A DNA stretch of 64,000 bases from an uncultured Clostridia bacterium (GTDB taxonomy: Bacteria; Bacillota; Clostridia; Oscillospirales; Acutalibacteraceae). This document shows positions 15,717-24,261 of this stretch, piece by piece. The stretch's first letter is position 1, and each line of letters opens with the position of its first letter. The stretch covers positions 1 to 64,000 of the forward strand of contig CANQUV010000015.1 in assembly GCA_947627135.1 (NCBI GenBank), written 5' to 3'. The notes under the pieces are model-generated. The model was not told where the DNA came from, searched no databases, and saw only the letters and a list, made by a program, of their open reading frames with translations. The position numbers were made by a program, and so were the translations under genes.

Positions 15717-16418
15717 ATGGAGAAGGATGTGAAAGTCTGTGAAAATGAGGTACAGATTTCGGAAGAACTGCTGACTTCGTTTGCAAAATTTCTTGCCCCG
15801 GAGATCCACAAGTTTTGCGAATCCGAAAAAAGAAAGTGCAAAAAGAAGATCATCACAAAGCAGCTAATCGAAGACCGTGTCGTAGCAAAATGTCTGTCCC
15901 TGCTGATCAAGGAAAACATTGTGTTTATTGCAAAAGCCGTAGCGGAAGAATGCAACAAAAGTTCTGACAGCTTTTCTGTGAAGGCGTTAAAGAAGGCCAT
16001 TCAGGAGGCGGACATCGCCATAGAAAATCTTTGGCGAGGCATTGAACAGGGTCAATCGGTCGCCATGCTGACGGAGCGGCTAAATCAACGGAAAGCAGAG
16101 AAAGAAGAACTGGAAGAACAGCTTGCCATCAAGCAGAACAGGAATATCTGCCTGACTGAGCTGCAGATCTATGCTTTTCTTGATTATGTGCGCAAGCTGC
16201 CCGCTGACGATGTAAACAAGCGCCGGGCGATCATCAATATTTTTGTTCACTCGATTTATCTGTACGATGATTATTTTACCTTGATTCTCAATGCCAGCAG
16301 GCGACCGCTGCGCATAGAGAACATTCCGTTGAACGATATTGAAGCAGCGTTCAGCGGGGATACATATACTTCTATCGAGTGTTCATCTATAAAACCATCC
16401 GCGCCACCAAAGCACTAA
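15717..16418 (+). pseudogene. Chimeric remnant: small-protein N-terminus joined to a serine recombinase C-terminus
   Basis: Open for 233 residues. The first 35 or so (SEELLTSFAKFLAPEIHKF) look like a different small protein common in these elements. From CKKKIITKQLIEDRVVAKCL onward it is the C-terminal part of a large serine recombinase: the end of the zinc ribbon, a long coiled coil (LTERLNQRKAEKEELEEQ) and the terminal strand region (KRRAIINIFVHSIYLYDDYF). The catalytic Ser domain and most of the DNA-binding domain are absent, so it cannot recombine DNA. It marks the right end of the island. Confidence 0.7.
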
Positions 16419-16512
16419 CGCACAAACTCGGAAAGTTAGGATACCGTGTGTTATGTTTTTTGTTGTAAGTTTTTATATACAATATTTTCTTATATATAAG
16501 ATGCCAAATATT

Positions 16513-17814
16513 TCACACATTCATGGTAATCTTCTTACAAATGCTGTCAGTGTATGCAAAAGAAAGTTCAAGACCTTTTTCAACATAGTTTTTTCCGAAA
16601 TTTTTTCTTATGATTTTGGCATATCTTTTGTTTTTATCAAAAATCTTGTCCTTTTGATATTTAATAATTTCTAAAGCGTCTGTCTGACCATACTTTTTAA
16701 AGAAATTTTCCATATTGCATAAAATCTTCAATGCTGTTGATTTTAGAGGCAATTTTTCATTTAAAAAATTTATAACAGTATTTTCATCGTCAAATTTAGC
16801 AGCAAGCTTAACATTTTTTACAGCCTTTATTTGTTTATTTTCCGTGAAATCTTCGTCATTTTGTGACATTAAATAAATAATAAGTATATGTATAAAATCC
16901 AAATCTTCTTTCATTATACCAACTGGCGATAGTGGATTTAAATCGAGCATACGGAGCTCAATATGGTTCACTCCCGTAAGTGCTAAACTTTCAAGGGAGT
17001 TTTCACCGCCTGATTTTAATCTTATTGGATAATAAAGTTCTGAAAAAGATTTAAGCTGACCTTTGTCAACATAGTATTGAATACTGCTTATATAGTTTTT
17101 AAGATTATCATATTTAAGTATGGGAATAAAATTGTTCCAATATCCTATTTCACTGCAGCGGACAGAGGAATAAGGTGTTACTATATTTTTCTTGATTAAG
17201 CTTTCGTCAATATACGAGCCGTTCATTACAGGACTTGCAGCGGTTAAATAAACAATAAGCCAGCTATAACTTGTAATTTTTTTAGCAAGTTCAAGATAAA
17301 TATTGTTTTTATAGTCGGTAAAAGAGCTGCTTATATTTTCATTGTAACCCTCTTCAAAGAGTTCATCGCCAAATGAAAAATTAAAATGTATTCCAGAAAA
17401 AAGCATTTTCTTTTTACCGTATTTTTCAGCAAGATATTTTCTGTATAATTCTTTTCCCTTAAAATTTTCTTTAAAGCTTGCAATAGGAATATCATTTTCT
17501 CCTTTTATGTAGGGAGGATTTGAAAAAGGCCATAAAAGTTCTTTGCCTGATTTTAAATTGTTAAGACATTTTAAAACCGTGTTATTAATTCTTTCAAGAT
17601 GGTCATAAACAGACTGCGTACTTTCATATACATCAGTTACAATTTCAATTTGATTTTCACAGAAATCTCTGTCAATGTGAGGATTATCATAAAAAGGGTG
17701 TTTTGTATGTGAAAGAAATCCTTTTGTATCTATACGTAAACTTTCCTTTTCAATTCCAAAAGTACCTTTGTACATATTCTTTATAATAAAAGGATCATTA
17801 AAATTAAAGCTCAT
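16513..17814 (-). CDS. gshA: Glutamate-cysteine ligase (GshA-type)
   Basis: 433 residues. GTFGIEKESLRID near the N-terminus is the ATP/glutamate-site signature of GshA and of the ligase half of GshF. Other family segments are CENQIEIVTDVYES, FSGIHFNFSFG, and NHIELRMLDLNPLSPVGI near the middle. No ATP-grasp glutathione synthetase domain follows, so the product would be gamma-glutamylcysteine unless a separate synthetase exists. The ATG at 17814 follows AAGGAAG; a start 51 bases upstream lacks one. It lies 58 bases downstream of tcdA and ends close to the island edge. Cytosolic. Confidence 0.85.
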   Translation of the reverse strand: MSFNFNDPFIIKNMYKGTFGIEKESLRIDTKGFLSHTKHPFYDNPHIDRDFCENQIEIVTDVYESTQSVYDHLERINNTVLKCLNNLKSGKELLWPFSNPPYIKGENDIPIASFKENFKGKELYRKYLAEKYGKKKMLFSGIHFNFSFGDELFEEGYNENISSSFTDYKNNIYLELAKKITSYSWLIVYLTAASPVMNGSYIDESLIKKNIVTPYSSVRCSEIGYWNNFIPILKYDNLKNYISSIQYYVDKGQLKSFSELYYPIRLKSGGENSLESLALTGVNHIELRMLDLNPLSPVGIMKEDLDFIHILIIYLMSQNDEDFTENKQIKAVKNVKLAAKFDDENTVINFLNEKLPLKSTALKILCNMENFFKKYGQTDALEIIKYQKDKIFDKNKRYAKIIRKNFGKNYVEKGLELSFAYTDSICKKITMNV

Positions 17815-17872
17815 AAAATCTTCCTTATTAATCTTTAATTGAAAAACAATATTTAAATTTTGCAATTGTGAA

Positions 17873-18631
17873 TCAGTTATAATTTATTAAATCTTTAATT
17901 ACTTCGCCTGCAATAATAAGTCCTGCAACTGCAGGTACAAAGGAATTACTTCCCGGAACCTGCCTGCGATGTGTACATTTTCTTTTAGTATCGGGAGGAC
18001 AAATACAATTTGTACGGCAGCTTATGGTCATATCTTCAATAGGGGTAACAGGCTTTTCCTTTGAATAAACAACCTTAAGCTTTTTTATTCCGCGTTTTTT
18101 CAATTCATACCTCATAACTCTCGCAAGAGGGCAAATAGATGTTTCATAAATATCCGCTACTTCAAATGCAGAGGGATCCATTTTATTTCCGGCTCCCATT
18201 GAGCTTATAATAGGTTTATCTGCTGCATTTGCCTGAATAACAAGTTCAATTTTTCCTTTAACTGTATCAATAGTGTCAACAATATAATCGAATTTCGAAA
18301 AATCAAACTCATTTGAGGTTTCAGGCATATAAAATTTTTTATGTTTTACAACTCTGACATTAGGATTTATTTCATAAATTCTATCTTCAGCCACATCGAC
18401 CTTGTATTTTCCAACAGTTTTATTTGTTGCATAAATTTGTCGATTAATATTTGTAAGGCATACTTTGTCATCATCAATTAAATCAATTGCACCAATTCCG
18501 CTTCTAACAAGTGCTTCAACAGTATAACCGCCAACACCTCCGATACCGAAAACCGCAACTCTTGAATTTTTAAGTTTATTCATTCCGTCCTTGCCAATAA
18601 GCAATTGGGTTCTTGAAAACTGGTCTAACAT
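17873..18631 (-). CDS. tcdA: tRNA threonylcarbamoyladenosine dehydratase (ThiF/E1 family)
   Basis: 252 residues. The E1-type nucleotide motif VAVFGIGGVGGYTVEAL (about residue 25) and the LIDDDKVCLTNINRQIYA segment identify the ThiF/MoeB superfamily. The order SSMGAGNKMDP...VYSKEKP and the late GSNSFVPAVAGLIIAGEVI are those of TcdA/CsdL, which cyclises t6A at tRNA position 37 using ATP. A Cys-rich stretch (CRTNCICPPDTKRKC) is larger than usual and could bind metal (inference). The ATG at 18631 follows GAGGAG; the upstream TTG is unlikely. A good minus-strand promoter lies at 18705-18733. Confidence 0.9.
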   Translation of the reverse strand: MLDQFSRTQLLIGKDGMNKLKNSRVAVFGIGGVGGYTVEALVRSGIGAIDLIDDDKVCLTNINRQIYATNKTVGKYKVDVAEDRIYEINPNVRVVKHKKFYMPETSNEFDFSKFDYIVDTIDTVKGKIELVIQANAADKPIISSMGAGNKMDPSAFEVADIYETSICPLARVMRYELKKRGIKKLKVVYSKEKPVTPIEDMTISCRTNCICPPDTKRKCTHRRQVPGSNSFVPAVAGLIIAGEVIKDLINYN

Positions 18632-18704
18632 TTTAAATCTCCTCAAGAAAAATAAATATTAACCTGCTAAAAAGTAATAAGGTTTTATAGTTTCAACATT
18701 TTTT

Positions 18705-18733
18705 ATTGTATTCATATTTACTCATATTGTCAA
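18705..18733 (-). promoter_or_regulatory. Sigma-A-type promoter of tcdA
   Basis: On the minus strand TTGACA (18728-18733), 17 bases, then TACAAT (18705-18710), about 75 bases upstream of the start codon. Confidence 0.7.
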
Positions 18734-18844
18734 ATAAATTAAGAGTATAATATGATACATATATGTTTAATAAGTATTATGATGCAATCCGAAGGATTGT
18801 ATTGTTAAGAAATAAAAATAAATTTATAAATTATGAAAATACTG

Positions 18845-18897
18845 TTGACAAGAAAATAATATAGTGATATAATTAAGCCTATCAAACTAATAGGTTT
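18845..18897 (+). promoter_or_regulatory. cysK promoter with overlapping inverted-repeat operator
   Basis: TTGACA (18845-18850), a 17-base spacer and TATAAT (18868-18873) form a near-perfect promoter. CCTAT and ATAGG arms around CAAACTA (about 18879-18895) cover the start point. On the other strand this reads AAACCTATTAG, resembling AAACCTACTAA in the Rrf2 gene's own upstream region (20523-20546). An Rrf2/CymR-type repressor site is the likely reading. Confidence 0.65.
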
Positions 18898-18946
18898 AGT
18901 CAGTTATTAAAATATTTGTATTTTATTACAGATTGGAGTTTTGTAA

Positions 18947-18979
18947 ATGAAACATATTATTAAAACAAAGCGATGTTGA
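18947..18979 (+). CDS. Putative leader peptide ending in Cys, upstream of cysK
   Basis: An ATG 8 bases after GGAG (18935-18938) opens a ten-residue frame, MKHIIKTKRC, ending TGT TGA. Immediately after, GAATCTT (18978-18984) can pair with AAGATTC (18996-19002), so the stop codon lies at the foot of a hairpin. A terminal Cys codon before the cysteine synthase gene suggests translation-dependent sensing of cysteinyl-tRNA. No T run follows the hairpin, so control of stability or cysK translation would be likelier than termination. Function is inferred only from position and codon content. Confidence 0.45.
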   Translation: MKHIIKTKRC

Positions 18980-19050
18980 ATCTTAAACTAATTGCAAGAT
19001 TCTAAACAAATACAAATAGTATTTTATATTTATTAAAGGAGATATTTACC

Positions 19051-19980
19051 ATGAAAACATTTGAAAGCATTACAGACCTTATAGGCGGTACACCTCTATT
19101 GGAACTTAAAAATTATGAAAAGGAAAAGAACCTGTCTGCAAAAATTATTGCAAAGCTTGAATATTTTAATCCTGCAGGAAGTGTAAAGGACAGAATTGCA
19201 AAGGCTATGATTGAAGATGCTGAAGCAAATGGGATTCTTAATTCAGAGTCAGTAATAATAGAGCCTACAAGCGGTAATACAGGAATCGGGCTTGCGGCAG
19301 TAGCAGCGTCAAGAGGATACAAAGTTATTTTAACAATGCCCGAAACTATGAGTATCGAACGCCGCAATCTACTTAAAGCATACGGTGCAGAACTTGTTCT
19401 TACGGAGGGTGCAAAGGGAATGAAGGGTGCAATTGAAAAAGCAGAAGAGCTTGCAAAAGAAATTCCTCACAGTTTTATTCCAAGTCAGTTTACAAATACT
19501 GCAAACCCTGCTATGCACCGTAAAACAACAGGTCCAGAAATCTGGGAAGATACAGAAGGAAAAGTAGATATATTTGTTGGCGGTGTAGGTACAGGAGGAA
19601 CAGTGTCGGGAGTGGGCGAATATCTTAAGGAAAAAAATCCAAATATAAAGGTAGTAGCTGTTGAGCCGGCAGGATCACCTGTATTGTCAAAGGGTACACC
19701 CGGACCTCACAAAATTCAGGGAATAGGAGCAGGATTTGTACCGGATACACTGAATACAGAAATATATGATGAAATAATTGCAGTTGAAAATGAAGACGCT
19801 TTTGAAACAGGCAGAACACTTGCTAAAAAAGAAGGTGTTTTGGTAGGTATTTCTTCAGGAGCGGCTGTATTTGCAGCAACAGAACTTGCAAAAAGACCGG
19901 AAAATCAAGGTAAGGTAATTGTGGCACTTCTTCCTGATACAGGTGAGCGTTATCTTTCAACACCTATGTTTGCAGAATAG
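19051..19980 (+). CDS. cysK: Cysteine synthase (O-acetylserine sulfhydrylase)
   Basis: 309 residues, standard CysK length. The pyridoxal-phosphate lysine lies in [14 protein letters not shown], the substrate loop is [12 protein letters not shown], and the phosphate-binding Gly loop is [18 protein letters not shown]. It makes cysteine from O-acetylserine and sulfide in the cytosol. The start ATG follows AAAGGAGAT. The leader carries a strong promoter, a candidate Rrf2 operator and a Cys-ending leader peptide. An Rrf2 regulator is convergent downstream and metY lies beyond it. Confidence 0.96.
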   Translation: MKTFESITDLIGGTPLLELKNYEKEKNLSAKIIAKLEYFNPAGSVKDRIAKAMIEDAEANGILNSESVIIEPTSGNTGIGLAAVAASRGYKVILTMPETMSIERRNLLKAYGAELVLTEGAKGMKGAIEKAEELAKEIPHSFIPSQFTNTANPAMHRKTTGPEIWEDTEGKVDIFVGGVGTGGTVSGVGEYLKEKNPNIKVVAVEPAGSPVLSKGTPGPHKIQGIGAGFVPDTLNTEIYDEIIAVENEDAFETGRTLAKKEGVLVGISSGAAVFAATELAKRPENQGKVIVALLPDTGERYLSTPMFAE

Positions 19981-20000
19981 AAGCAAGCAGTAAACAAATA

Positions 20001-20032
20001 AAAAGGCACTATGATAAAAAATCGTAGTGCCT
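20001..20032 (-). terminator. Terminator of the Rrf2 regulator gene
   Basis: AGGCACTATGA (20004-20014) pairs with TCGTAGTGCCT (20022-20032); on the minus strand it is followed by TTTTTATTT. It also lies just after the convergent cysK. Confidence 0.75.
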
Positions 20033-20047
20033 GTGGATAAATTAAAA

Positions 20048-20485
20048 TTAAATTACATAATCATTTGCGTAATTTGCTTTTTGGTTGTTCAGAATGTCCT
20101 GAAGAGTAATTCCGTCAAGATAATCGCAAATTACTTTTTTTAATCCTTGCCATACAGGAAGAGTAATACATTCGCTGCTTCTTGCACATTCTATCGGTTC
20201 GTGATCAAGGCAGGAAACAGGAGAAAGACTGCCTTCAGTAAGTCTTAAAATATCGCCGACAGTATATTTATCAGGAGTTTTAGCAAGCTTATATCCGCCC
20301 TGATATCCTCTGTTTGTGTTTAGAATATCAGACCTATTTAAAACGGGAACAATCTGTTCAAGATATTTTTTAGAAATATCTTGACGTGCTGCAATATCCT
20401 TTAATGCAATAAATCCGTCATTTTGATGTTCGGCAAGATCAAGAAGCATACGCAAAGCATAGCGGCCTTTTGTTGAAATTTTCAT
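20048..20485 (-). CDS. Rrf2-family transcriptional regulator (CymR/IscR-like)
   Basis: 145 residues from the ATG at 20485 behind GAAGGGGG. The winged-helix start MKISTKGRYALRMLLDLAEH and the wing NRGYQGGYKLAKTPDKYTVGDIL are typical. Three cysteines (CLDHEPIECARSSEC, spacing C-X7-C-X5-C) sit where IscR-type proteins carry a 2Fe-2S cluster, unlike CymR of Bacillus, which senses through CysK. Placement between cysK and metY argues for control of cysteine/methionine synthesis. Whether an Fe-S cluster or a CysK partner gives the signal cannot be told from sequence. Confidence 0.88.
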   Translation of the reverse strand: MKISTKGRYALRMLLDLAEHQNDGFIALKDIAARQDISKKYLEQIVPVLNRSDILNTNRGYQGGYKLAKTPDKYTVGDILRLTEGSLSPVSCLDHEPIECARSSECITLPVWQGLKKVICDYLDGITLQDILNNQKANYANDYVI

Positions 20486-20522
20486 ATAAATACCCCCTTC
20501 AGCTTGTACTAATAATACCATA

Positions 20523-20546
20523 TATTTAGTAGGTTTTCAAGTATGA
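20523..20546. promoter_or_regulatory. Candidate Rrf2 operator in the Rrf2-metY divergent region
   Basis: TATTTAGTAGGTTTTCAAGT is the reverse of AAAACCTACTAAATA and shares the AAACCTAYTA core with the cysK promoter site. It lies between the divergent Rrf2 and metY units; a TATAAT for metY is seen at about 20571. Confidence 0.45.
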
Positions 20547-20601
20547 TAAATTTACCGTAAAAAACTTTTATAATGTAAAAGGATTATTATATGGAGGAAA
20601 A

Positions 20602-20658
20602 ATGAAATTAATTTTTGGAATTTTACTTAGAAATAACTTTAGAAACGGACGAATGTAA
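20602..20658 (+). CDS. Possible short leader ORF upstream of metY
   Basis: An ATG 6 bases after GGAGG opens an 18-residue frame (MKLIFGILLRNNFRNGRM) ending in Met then TAA, 80 bases before metY. The ribosome site is strong. Its hydrophobic start and terminal Met codon are compatible with a leader peptide, but short frames of this kind also arise by chance in AT-rich DNA. Confidence 0.3.
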   Translation: MKLIFGILLRNNFRNGRM

Positions 20659-20738
20659 AACTACTGTATGAAACAAAATACAAGTAAAAGTTAATTTAAG
20701 ATATAAAATAATTTGGATATTAGAAAGAGGTAAATAAA

Positions 20739-22040
20739 ATGAGCACATTAAAAGAAAGAAATTTAAAATTTGAAACACTGCAATTACATGTGGGTCAGGA
20801 GCAGTCAGACCCTGTAACAGATGCAAGAGCAGTTCCGATATATGCAACAACATCGTATGTATTTCATAACAGCCAACATGCGGCAGACCGTTTTGGTTTA
20901 AGAGATGCTGGCAACATTTACGGCAGACTGACAAACCCTACACAAGATATTTTTGAGCAGAGAATAGCAGCTCTTGAGGGTGGGTCAGCTGCATTGGCAG
21001 TATCATCAGGAGCAGCTGCAGTAACATACACAATTCAAGCTCTTGCGAATGCAGGAGATAACATTGTAGCTGCAAAGACTATATACGGCGGAACATATAA
21101 TCTCCTTGCACATACACTTCCGAATTACGGGATAAGTACAACATTTGTTGACCCTGATGAAGAGGGTGTTTTTGAAAAAGCAATTGACGAAAACACAAAA
21201 GCGCTATACATAGAAACTCTTGGAAACCCAAACTCAAATATAATTGACATTGAAAAAGTTGCAAAAATTGCACACGCACATAATATACCCCTTGTAGTAG
21301 ACAGTACATTTGCAACTCCTTATTTGTTAAGACCATTTGAGTATGGTGCAGATATTGTTGTACATTCGGCAACAAAGTTTATTGGAGGTCACGGTACGGC
21401 TATCGGGGGAGTGATTATAGAAAGCGGAAAATTTGACTGGAAATCATCAGGAAAATTCCCGCAGTTTTCAGAACCTAATTCTTCATATCACGGAGCAGTC
21501 TTTACTGACGCAGCACCGGGAGCATCATTTGTAACTTATATCAGAGCAATTCTGTTAAGAGATACAGGTGCAACTATTTCACCTTTCCATGCATTTATAT
21601 TTTTGCAAGGTCTTGAAACATTATCGCTTCGTGTTGAGCGTCACGTTAAAAACACGAAGAAAGTGATTGAATTTCTTGCAGATCATCCACAGGTGGAAAA
21701 TGTAAACCATCCGTCACTGCCGTCATCTCCATATAAAAATCTCTATGATAAATACTTCCCAAACGGAGGCGGTTCAATATTCACATTTGAAATTAAAGGT
21801 GATGAAGAAACAGCAAAGAAATTTATTGACAATCTTCAAATATTTTCACTTCTTGCAAATGTTGCAGATGTCAAATCACTTGTAATTCATCCTGCGTCAA
21901 CAACTCATTCACAGCTTAATAACAAAGAACTTGAGGAGCAGGGAATTAAACCCAACACAATACGTTTGTCAATAGGCACAGAACATATTGATGATATAAT
22001 TTTTGACTTGAAAGAAGCTTTCAAAGCAGTTTCAGAATAA
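20739..22040 (+). CDS. metY: O-acetylhomoserine/O-acetylserine sulfhydrylase
   Basis: 433 residues, typical of the longer MetY branch of the Cys/Met PLP-dependent family. The start ([20 protein letters not shown]), the [24 protein letters not shown] segment and the PLP lysine in [15 protein letters not shown] are diagnostic. It makes homocysteine from O-acetylhomoserine and sulfide, or acts on O-acetylserine. The start follows GAAAGAGG. With cysK and the Rrf2 regulator it forms a sulfur-assimilation locus. A terminator follows at 22171. Confidence 0.94.
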   Translation: MSTLKERNLKFETLQLHVGQEQSDPVTDARAVPIYATTSYVFHNSQHAADRFGLRDAGNIYGRLTNPTQDIFEQRIAALEGGSAALAVSSGAAAVTYTIQALANAGDNIVAAKTIYGGTYNLLAHTLPNYGISTTFVDPDEEGVFEKAIDENTKALYIETLGNPNSNIIDIEKVAKIAHAHNIPLVVDSTFATPYLLRPFEYGADIVVHSATKFIGGHGTAIGGVIIESGKFDWKSSGKFPQFSEPNSSYHGAVFTDAAPGASFVTYIRAILLRDTGATISPFHAFIFLQGLETLSLRVERHVKNTKKVIEFLADHPQVENVNHPSLPSSPYKNLYDKYFPNGGGSIFTFEIKGDEETAKKFIDNLQIFSLLANVADVKSLVIHPASTTHSQLNNKELEEQGIKPNTIRLSIGTEHIDDIIFDLKEAFKAVSE

Positions 22041-22081
22041 AAATTTGATAAAAAACTAAAGGTTATGACTTGGAAAAGTTA

Positions 22082-22155
22082 TAGTTTTTGTTTCTAAAAA
22101 AACGACCGAGGATAAAATGGCAAAAACCCCATTGTCGTTGCCCATTCGGCAAAAT
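22082..22155 (+). repeat. Intergenic hairpin repeat, copy 1 (degenerate)
   Basis: AGTTTTTG, CGACCGAGGAT, AACCCCATTGTCG and CCCATTCGGC align in order with the fuller copies at 29787-29880 and 51448-51560 (minus). This copy has lost its first hairpin. Confidence 0.5.
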
Positions 22156-22170
22156 ATACTGTTATAAAAT

Positions 22171-22206
22171 AAAGCTGTACTTATTTTTACGGGTGCAGCT
22201 TTTTTA
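22171..22206 (+). terminator. Terminator after metY
   Basis: AAAGCTGTAC (22171-22180) pairs with GTGCAGCTTT and is followed by a T run. Between here and the next gene I see only AT-rich DNA with a TATAAT at about 22316. Confidence 0.75.
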
Positions 22207-22336
22207 TGCTTTTTGCATAAGTTTTCATTATAAAAAATAGTTAAAACTTTTATTGATTAAAATAAGATAAATTAGTAAAATAAATATAAGATGAATAATT
22301 ATATAAAGATAACGTGTATAATAAGGGGAATATGTA

Positions 22337-23458
22337 ATGAAAACTTATTTTAACGAAATAAAAAAGAATTTTGGGCTTGGGTGTATGAGATTTCCAATAA
22401 GTGACGGAGAAGTCGATTATAAAGAAGTATGCAAAATGGTTGATACATTTATGGAAGCCGGATTTAATTATTTCGATACAGCTCACATGTATGTAGAGGG
22501 AAAAAGTGAAAGTGTCTTGAGAGAATGTCTTGTAAAAAGATATCCCAGAGAAAGCTATGTGCTTACAAATAAGCTTTCCACAAGTTATTTTAAAAAGCAA
22601 GAAGAAATTCGACCGCTGTTTCAAATTCAGTTAGAAGAATGCGGAGTAGAATATTTTGATTTTTATTTAATGCACGCTCAAAGTGCGGATATTTTTGCAA
22701 AGTATAAGAAATGCCGTGCTTATGAAACTGCTCTTGAACTAAAAGAAGAAGGTAAGTTCAATCATTTCGGAATTTCCTTTCACGACAAAGCAGAAATACT
22801 TGAGCAAATTCTTAAAGAATATCCGCAAATTGAAGTGGTGCAGATACAATTTAATTATGTAGATTATGAAGATGTTTCTGTTGAAAGCCGTAAATGTTAT
22901 GAGGTATGCAGAAAATATAACAAGCCTGTTATTGTAATGGAACCTGTTAAAGGCGGAAGTCTTGCAAATCTCCCTGAAAAAGCCAAAAAAGTTTTTAATA
23001 ATCTTAATGGCGGAAGTCCGGCAAGCTATGCAATCCGTTTTGCAGCAGGTTTTGACGGAATTATAATGGTTTTGTCAGGTATGGAAAATATTGAGATGAT
23101 GAACGATAACATAAGCTATATGAAGGATTTTAAACCCCTTTCGGAAAATGAGCTTAAAGCTGTAAATGAAGTTTGTAAAATATTTAAAGAGCAGGGATTA
23201 ATTCAATGTACAGCCTGCCGTTATTGTACAAGCGGGTGTCCGAAAAAAATTTTAATTCCTGATTTATTTGCGTGTATGAACGCTAAAAAGATTTACAAAA
23301 CCTGGAATACAGATTATTATTATAATAATGTACATACTGTAAATAATGGAAAAGCCTCTGATTGTATCAAATGCGGAAAATGCGAGCAGATTTGTCCGCA
23401 GCATTTGGATATAAGAAAACTGTTAAAAGATGTTGCTTTAGAGTTTGAAAAAAAATAA
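22337..23458 (+). CDS. Aldo/keto reductase with C-terminal 4Fe-4S ferredoxin module
   Basis: 373 residues. The N-terminal TIM barrel shows FGLGCMRFP, the FNYFDTAHMY catalytic region, and FHDKAE/VIVMEPVKGG strands of the clostridial AKR branch. The end carries CTACRYCTSGCP and CIKCGKCEQICPQ, which can hold two 4Fe-4S clusters. It would reduce or oxidise an aldehyde or ketone with electrons from NAD(P)H or ferredoxin in the cytosol; the substrate is unknown. It starts a run of five co-directional genes (flavodoxin, DUF362, ECF S, DUF1893). Confidence 0.88.
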   Translation: MKTYFNEIKKNFGLGCMRFPISDGEVDYKEVCKMVDTFMEAGFNYFDTAHMYVEGKSESVLRECLVKRYPRESYVLTNKLSTSYFKKQEEIRPLFQIQLEECGVEYFDFYLMHAQSADIFAKYKKCRAYETALELKEEGKFNHFGISFHDKAEILEQILKEYPQIEVVQIQFNYVDYEDVSVESRKCYEVCRKYNKPVIVMEPVKGGSLANLPEKAKKVFNNLNGGSPASYAIRFAAGFDGIIMVLSGMENIEMMNDNISYMKDFKPLSENELKAVNEVCKIFKEQGLIQCTACRYCTSGCPKKILIPDLFACMNAKKIYKTWNTDYYYNNVHTVNNGKASDCIKCGKCEQICPQHLDIRKLLKDVALEFEKK

Positions 23459-23480
23459 ATTAATTAAAGGAGTTTAAAAA

Positions 23481-24215
23481 ATGAAGAAAATTACAGCATT
23501 ATTTTTAAGTATTATACTTGTATTCAGCTTGGCCGCTTGCAGCGGTGAACAGTCAACAGGAGATAATTCAGACGCTGGTATAAATACCGCGTCAGAAAGT
23601 ACAGATGCATCGTCATCAAACACATCTCGAACATCCTCGCAGAAAGAAAATAACACAGATACTGACAGCAATATTCTAGTGGTGTATTTTTCTATGCCCG
23701 AAACAAATAAGGCAGATAATATGACAACAGAAGAAGATAACAGCGTAGTTGTGATTGACGGTGAAGTATTGGGAAATACACAGTATGTAGCTTATGTAAT
23801 ACAGGAAAATACAGGAGCGAATATATTCCGTATTGAACCTCAAACACCTTATACAACCAATCATCAGGAGTTAACAAGTATTGCAAAGCAGGAGCAGAAT
23901 AATAATGCCCGTCCAAGGCTGAAAGAAAATGTTAAGAATTTAGACCAGTACGATACGATATTTATTGGTTATCCGATATGGTGGGGAGATATGCCGATGA
24001 TTTTATATTCTTTCTTTGATGATAATGACTTATCAGGGAAAAAAGTAATTCCATTTAATACCCACGGAGGCAGCGGATTTGCAAACACGATCAGTAAAAT
24101 CGCAGAACTTGAACCAAACGCCCAAGTAAACGAAAATGGTTATTCCGTATCAAGAGATGATGTTCAGGAAGCAGAACCTGATATTAAGGAATGGCTCAAA
24201 GGTTTAGGATATTAA
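23481..24215 (+). CDS. Flavodoxin-domain lipoprotein
   Basis: 244 residues. A lipoprotein signal (LFLSIILVFSLAAC, lipid Cys about residue 20) and a Ser/Thr-rich linker to about residue 55 precede a flavodoxin domain: ILVVYFSMPETNKAD, FIGYPIWWGDMP and PFNTHGGSGF are its FMN-binding loops. It should sit on the outer face of the membrane and carry electrons through FMN. It follows the aldo/keto reductase by 22 bases. An external flavodoxin implies an extracytoplasmic redox partner, which is not visible nearby. Confidence 0.88.
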   Translation: MKKITALFLSIILVFSLAACSGEQSTGDNSDAGINTASESTDASSSNTSRTSSQKENNTDTDSNILVVYFSMPETNKADNMTTEEDNSVVVIDGEVLGNTQYVAYVIQENTGANIFRIEPQTPYTTNHQELTSIAKQEQNNNARPRLKENVKNLDQYDTIFIGYPIWWGDMPMILYSFFDDNDLSGKKVIPFNTHGGSGFANTISKIAELEPNAQVNENGYSVSRDDVQEAEPDIKEWLKGLGY

Positions 24216-24261
24216 AATTTAATTTATATAAAAATTAATTAATGAAAGTGAGAATGATATT

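Larger units (their letters stand above)
5871..16440. mobile_element. Decayed GC-rich genomic island abutting the 3' end of ssrA
   Basis: The sequence turns sharply from AT-rich to GC-rich right after the ssrA CCA and returns to AT-rich at about 16440, just past a serine recombinase fragment. Inside are remnants of typical clostridial mobilizable/conjugative element genes: TnpV, a cysteine-rich VLP protein, ParM/ParR, MobC, a relaxase, ParB and a serine recombinase C-terminus. Nearly all carry stops, frameshifts or deletions. The cargo (two-component system plus polyphosphate/surface operon) is open over its full length. I found no copy of the ssrA 3' end near 16440, so the attachment repeat is lost or the exact right edge lies elsewhere. 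The element is probably no longer mobile (inference). Confidence 0.75.

Noticed and set aside
16400..16500. Search for a right-hand copy of the ssrA 3' end
   Set aside because: Only short chance matches such as GCCACCAAAG and a 7-base GATACCG shared with 5932-5938; not enough to call an attachment repeat.
18660..19050. T-box or SAM riboswitch upstream of cysK
   Set aside because: No T-box bulge sequence, specifier stem or terminator, and no SAM aptamer motifs were found; only the promoter, operator and leader peptide.
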